A DNA stretch of 14,500 bases from Oscillospiraceae bacterium. GTDB lineage: Bacteria; Bacillota; Clostridia; Oscillospirales; Ruminococcaceae. A program made the translations under genes and the position numbers. Below the pieces are notes generated by a model. It had not been told where the DNA came from. It saw nothing but the letters and a program-made list of their open reading frames with translations, and ran no database searches. Location: positions 1 to 14,500 of the forward strand of contig SVNB01000039.1 in the NCBI GenBank assembly GCA_015067125.1, in the 5' to 3' direction. This document shows positions 14,166 to 14,500 of this stretch, one piece after another; the first letter of the stretch is position 1; each line of letters starts with the position of its first letter.

Positions 14166-14474
14166 TTATCCTAAAAAATAGCAAGGTTCAAAACTAATTT
14201 TGGGATTGCTTTCATTTTCCCACTTCATCCAGCAAAAATAATCATACCAGCCTTCCGGATCTCCACCTTTAATATATTCCTTTTCAAAATCGACTGCTTT
14301 TTCGACAGGAATAAGCCACCCCGTCAAATCACTATACTCCATATTTTCATTCTCAAAAATATGGCCTTCGCCTGAATCCGCAAAAAACACTTTTTTATTT
14401 TTTAATGCTTCCCTTTGAACAATTTCAAAAAAGCGTTCAAACTTATCTCCCTCTTGCGTCCTTAAACCAACCAT
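14166..14474 (-). CDS. Orphan acidic protein of unknown function (102 aa)
   Basis: The protein begins MVGLRTQEGDKFERFFEIVQ and is strongly acidic, with VFFADSGEGHIF and a central DLTGWLIPVEKAVDFEKEY, and a tryptophan-rich GWYDYFCWMKWENES near the end. There is no signal peptide or membrane segment, so it should be cytoplasmic. I do not recognise a named family with confidence; size, acidity and AT-rich codon use resemble immunity-type proteins. The start at 14474 is well supported by AAGGGAG six nt upstream. Its promoter and any partner upstream lie beyond the right edge. It is 87 bp from the next gene of similar size, which has a separate promoter. The two proteins do not look like copies of each other. 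Confidence 0.65.
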   Translation of the reverse strand: MVGLRTQEGDKFERFFEIVQREALKNKKVFFADSGEGHIFENENMEYSDLTGWLIPVEKAVDFEKEYIKGGDPEGWYDYFCWMKWENESNPKISFEPCYFLG

Positions 14475-14500
14475 TATTTGCTCCCTTGAAATATGCTTAT

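Overview
The window looks like chromosome of a gut-type Clostridia bacterium, most likely of the Oscillospirales/Ruminococcaceae group. The reasons are: purine genes in the clostridial arrangement (a free-standing archaeal-type IMP cyclohydrolase beside a monofunctional AICAR formyltransferase, and a single-chain PurL of about 1,230 residues), strong Gram-positive ribosome binding sites, use of TTG starts, and intergenic hairpin repeats of the 'CCTCATCCGTC ... CTTCCCC' kind common in these genomes. The species assignment is inference.

Region 1 (1-9037, + strand) is a tightly packed purine/one-carbon operon: purO (its 5' end lies before the window), purH (transformylase only), purD, purL, fhs and rdgB. 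It ends in a perfect 13-bp terminator hairpin. PurD and PurL act early in the pathway. Fhs makes the 10-formyl-THF used by the AICAR transformylase, PurO closes the ring to IMP, and RdgB removes deaminated purine nucleotides. The promoter of this operon is outside the window.

Region 2 (9039-9777, + strand) is a single-gene unit with its own sigma-A-like promoter and terminator. It encodes a TRIC/UPF0126-type membrane protein.

Region 3 (9797-11352, + strand) is an ECF sigma factor followed, with a 4-nt ATGA overlap, by a single-pass membrane protein that is probably its anti-sigma factor. A candidate ECF-type promoter lies upstream. A bidirectional terminator separates this pair from the convergent genes that follow.

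Region 4 (11354-12264, - strand genes and non-coding repeats) has two very small unrecognised genes (58 and 73 codons) separated by a terminator hairpin whose arms could re-pair with the ribosome-binding region of the second gene. A roughly 340-bp block of modular intergenic hairpin repeats follows.

Region 5 (12231-13758, - strand) is a compact phage-type lysis cassette: an XhlA-like coiled-coil/TM protein, a holin and an N-acetylmuramoyl-L-alanine amidase. No other phage genes are visible. Two near-identical 27-bp dyad-containing repeats flank a possible promoter upstream.

Region 6 (13758-14474, - strand) has two AT-rich orphan genes of about 100 codons each. Their codon use differs from the rest of the window (they use TTA leucine codons), which suggests acquired accessory genes. 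I do not recognise either protein.
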